64,000 nt of DNA from Halopseudomonas xinjiangensis (lineage in GTDB: Bacteria; Pseudomonadota; Gammaproteobacteria; Pseudomonadales; Pseudomonadaceae): NCBI RefSeq assembly GCF_900104945.1, contig NZ_LT629736.1, forward strand, positions 2,630,001 through 2,694,000. Direction: 5' to 3'. The notes beneath the pieces were generated by a model. The model was not told where the DNA came from, did not search any database, and saw only the letters and a program-made list of their open reading frames with translations. This document shows, one piece after another, positions 59,891 to 64,000 of this stretch (position 1 is the first letter of the stretch; each line of letters starts with the position of its first letter). The position numbers and the translations under genes were made by a program.

Positions 59891-60652
59891 ATGAGATCGC
59901 ACTTGAAAAGCTTCCTTGTGCTCGTATTGCTGTGCATGGCGGCACCCTTCGCCCATGCTGATCTACAACGTCTGCAACACGTCCACGAATTTCGTAGCGA
60001 AGGCTACGTTGCCGCCACCTACATGTTGATCGACAACAACCTGTTCGAGCGGGTGCGCGAACCAGGCAATCGCGAAGCCTACAATGACGCCCTTGCCAGC
60101 ATGAGTGCGTTGCTGCGCCAAGCAGGCAACCCGACCGAACTGCAGTCCGCCTACGATGAGTTCGTTGCGCTGATCCGTCAGCTCGAAGGCATGAGCGGCG
60201 AGGAAGCGCACTACCATCTGGCGACCGTCAACCAGATCATGCAGGCGCATGGCCGGATGGACAAGCTCGCTGCGGCGCTGTATCAGGAACTGTCGACCGA
60301 AGCACCCGAGAAGCTGCTTGCCCTGCATCAGCAGAGCCTGGAGACCCATCAGATCTTGCTGCTGTATCAGAACAACATGTTCAGCTCGGTCGGGGTGTAT
60401 TTCGTCGAAGCCGGCGACAATATGTTCGCCAACATGAATGAGCGCATCGTGGCGCGCGCCGTGCAGCTCCGCGGCCTGTTTCCCGACCTCAGCGGCACCT
60501 TCAACAAGCTGGACAAGCAATACAGCTTCATCCAGCCGCGCCTCCTGAACTACGCGTCCGACTGGGTTCCGACAATCGCCGCGTTCTACCTGCTGCGCAA
60601 TACCGAAACCCTGGACAGCCTGGCCCGCGAGCAGATTCTCGGCGCGAGCTGA
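59891..60652 (+). CDS. Exported helical protein of unknown function
   Basis: 253 aa with a clear signal peptide (MRSHLKSFLVLVLLCMAAPFAHA) cut before DLQRLQHVHEF. The mature part is almost all helical (EAYNDALASMSALLRQAG; LQSAYDEFVALIRQLEGMSGEEAHYHLATVNQIMQ; LALHQQSLETHQILLLYQNNMFSS), with no Cys and no recognised motif. It looks periplasmic. Upstream in-frame ATGs at 59798 and 59813 give a basic, unlikely N terminus; ATG at 59891 has AGGGA upstream. The A-rich leader could bind Hfq/Crc. I do not recognise the family. Confidence 0.65.
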   Translation: MRSHLKSFLVLVLLCMAAPFAHADLQRLQHVHEFRSEGYVAATYMLIDNNLFERVREPGNREAYNDALASMSALLRQAGNPTELQSAYDEFVALIRQLEGMSGEEAHYHLATVNQIMQAHGRMDKLAAALYQELSTEAPEKLLALHQQSLETHQILLLYQNNMFSSVGVYFVEAGDNMFANMNERIVARAVQLRGLFPDLSGTFNKLDKQYSFIQPRLLNYASDWVPTIAAFYLLRNTETLDSLAREQILGAS

Positions 60653-60664
60653 CCTCACAAAAAA

Positions 60665-60701
60665 GCCGGCGACCGCAATGTCTGCGACGCCGGCTTTTCT
60701 T
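60665..60701. terminator. Bidirectional terminator between the exported protein and dapB
   Basis: GCCGGCG (60665-60671) / CGCCGGC (60688-60694) with inner CGCA/TGCG pairing; T-rich on the plus strand (TTTTCTTT) and six T on the minus strand (from A at 60659-60664). Serves both convergent genes. Confidence 0.8.
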
Positions 60702-60711
60702 TCGCTGGTTG

Positions 60712-62663
<1,952 letters not shown>

Positions 62664-62707
62664 CGTCTCGCTTTCCTTCCCTTTCAGGGGCTCGGGGCAC
62701 AAACGAC

Positions 62708-62730
62708 GACGCGGGAGTAGCTCCCGCGTC
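62708..62730 (-). terminator. Hairpin between dnaK and dnaJ
   Basis: Perfect 10-bp stem GACGCGGGAG / CTCCCGCGTC with a 3-base loop; no T-run. It may partly terminate or stabilise dnaK mRNA so that DnaK exceeds DnaJ. Confidence 0.5.
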
Positions 62731-62766
62731 GCCTGCAGTCAACTGCCGTTGCCCACCACCAAGGAC

Positions 62767-64000
62767 TTACTTGTTGTTGTCCTTGACTTCTTCGAACTCG
62801 GCGTCGACCACGTCATCACCGCCATCCTTGCCGGACTCATCACCAGCCTCGCTGCCTTGAGCGGCCTGGGCCTGATCGGCGTACATCTTCTGAACCAGCG
62901 GGCCAGAAGCTTCGGACAGAGCGTTGATCTTGGCTTCGATTTCAGCCTTGTCGTCACCCTTGACCGCCTGCTCCAGGTCAGCCAGCGCCGACTCGATCGC
63001 AGTCTTCTCGGCTTCGGTCGCCTTGTCACCGGCTTCCTTCAGAGTCTTGCGCGTCGCATGTACCAGTTGGTCACCCTGGTTACGGGTGGTGACCAGCTCC
63101 TCAAACCGGCGATCTTCCTCGGCATTGGCTTCGGCGTCACGCACCATCTTGTCGATCTCGTCGTCCGACAGGCCAGAGGATGCCTTGATGACGATCGACT
63201 GCTGCTTGCCGGTCGCCTTGTCTTTGGCCGACACGTTGAGGATACCGTTGGCATCGATGTCGAAGCTGACCTCGATCTGCGGGACCCCACGCTGTGCTGG
63301 CGGAATGTCCGCCAGGTCGAAACGACCCAACGACTTGTTCTGCTGCGCCTGCTTGCGTTCACCCTGCAGTACGTGGATGGTCACGGCAGTCTGGTTGTCG
63401 TCAGCGGTCGAGAACACCTGCGACTTCTTGGTCGGAATGGTGGTGTTCTTCTCGATCAGAGTAGTCATCACGCCACCCATGGTTTCGATACCCAGCGACA
63501 GCGGGGTCACGTCCAGCAACAGAACGTCCTTCACGTCGCCAGCCAGTACCGCACCCTGAATCGCTGCGCCGACGGCAACCGCTTCATCCGGGTTGACGTC
63601 CTTGCGCGGCTCCTTGCCGAAGAACTCGGCCACGGTGCGCTGCACCAGCGGCATGCGGGTCTGCCCGCCGACCAGAATCACTTCGTTGATATCGGAAACG
63701 TCCAGACCCGCGTCCTTCATCGCAACGCGGCACGGCTCGATGCTGCGCTTGACCAGTTCTTCGACCAGCGACTCCAGCTTGGCACGGGTCACCTTGACGT
63801 TCAGGTGCTTGGGACCGGATGCGTCGGCGGTAATGTACGGCAGGTTGACGTCGGTCTGGTTGCTCGAAGACAGCTCGATCTTGGCCTTTTCCGCCGCTTC
63901 CTTCAGACGCTGCAGCGCCAGCGGATCGTTGTGCAGATCAACGCCATTCTCCTTCTTGAATTCGTCCGCCAGATAGTCGATCAGGCGCATGTCGAAATCT
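62767..64000 (-). CDS. dnaK: Molecular chaperone DnaK, C-terminal part (cut by window edge)
   Basis: About 411 C-terminal residues of Hsp70; the N-terminal ATPase half lies beyond base 64000. Visible: end of the nucleotide-binding domain ([14 protein letters not shown]), the interdomain linker ([16 protein letters not shown]), the substrate-binding beta domain ([20 protein letters not shown]) and the lid ending [15 protein letters not shown]. Confidence 0.97.
   Translation of the reverse strand, partial: DFDMRLIDYLADEFKKENGVDLHNDPLALQRLKEAAEKAKIELSSSNQTDVNLPYITADASGPKHLNVKVTRAKLESLVEELVKRSIEPCRVAMKDAGLDVSDINEVILVGGQTRMPLVQRTVAEFFGKEPRKDVNPDEAVAVGAAIQGAVLAGDVKDVLLLDVTPLSLGIETMGGVMTTLIEKNTTIPTKKSQVFSTADDNQTAVTIHVLQGERKQAQQNKSLGRFDLADIPPAQRGVPQIEVSFDIDANGILNVSAKDKATGKQQSIVIKASSGLSDDEIDKMVRDAEANAEEDRRFEELVTTRNQGDQLVHATRKTLKEAGDKATEAEKTAIESALADLEQAVKGDDKAEIEAKINALSEASGPLVQKMYADQAQAAQGSEAGDESGKDGGDDVVDAEFEEVKDNNK

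Overview
The window is an ordinary chromosomal stretch of a gammaproteobacterium of the Pseudomonas group. Genus and species are inferred, not proven. The evidence is the CbrA/CbrB/CrcZ module with its small upstream gene cbrX, a PrrF-like iron-responsive sRNA next to a cAMP-binding-protein gene, and a gene order I recall as very close to the P. aeruginosa PA4694-PA4761 region (ilv operon to dnaK). I see no insertion sequence, prophage, integrase or CRISPR array. Two genes are cut by the window ends: ilvC on the left and dnaK on the right.

Layout. 1-2763: ilvI-ilvH-ilvC (branched-chain amino acids), minus strand, behind a structured leader. 3197-8644: DUF4124 protein, YqcC, an outer-membrane TPR lipoprotein, PBP1B, and a kinase-like/P-loop ATPase fusion. 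8818-12885: TfoX-C protein, cbpA with an upstream Vfr/CRP-like site, the prrF-like sRNA under a Fur box, then a reduced heme locus (hmuU-hmuV-chaN). 12972-16810: Rieske protein, sfsA, an aminotransferase, dksA and gluQRS. 16915-22040: the carbon/nitrogen-balance regulators cbrX-cbrA-cbrB, followed by a cluster of GTTAC boxes, a sigma-54 promoter and the CA-motif-rich crcZ sRNA. 22228-29285: pcnB, folK, panB, panC, acs and a thiolase.

29301-38661 is the most variable part. It holds small membrane and exported proteins (DUF2784, LprI-like, DUF1622, DUF421), a MOSC protein, a heme-oxygenase-like putative diiron enzyme coupled to a methyltransferase, a lipoprotein/CDF-transporter/DUF421 operon, ThpR with a small Cys-containing partner, a glycine-zipper protein and DsbA. 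If the window contains something undescribed, the diiron-enzyme/methyltransferase pair (31353-33795) is my best candidate.

38779-64000 is core machinery, almost all on the minus strand. It runs pnp, rpsO, truB, rbfA, infB, nusA, rimP, tRNA-fMet, tRNA-Leu, secG, tpiA, glmM, folP, ftsH, rlmE, (yhbY on plus), DUF4149, greA, carB, carA, dapB, dnaJ, dnaK. One unrecognised exported protein (59891-60652) lies divergent to carA.

Regulation visible in the sequence links carbon and iron control: CbrB boxes to crcZ, likely Hfq/Crc A-rich sites in the acs leader, a Fur box over prrF, a Vfr-like site before cbpA, and an attenuator before carA. All functional assignments come from reading translated sequence and family knowledge; no database search was run.
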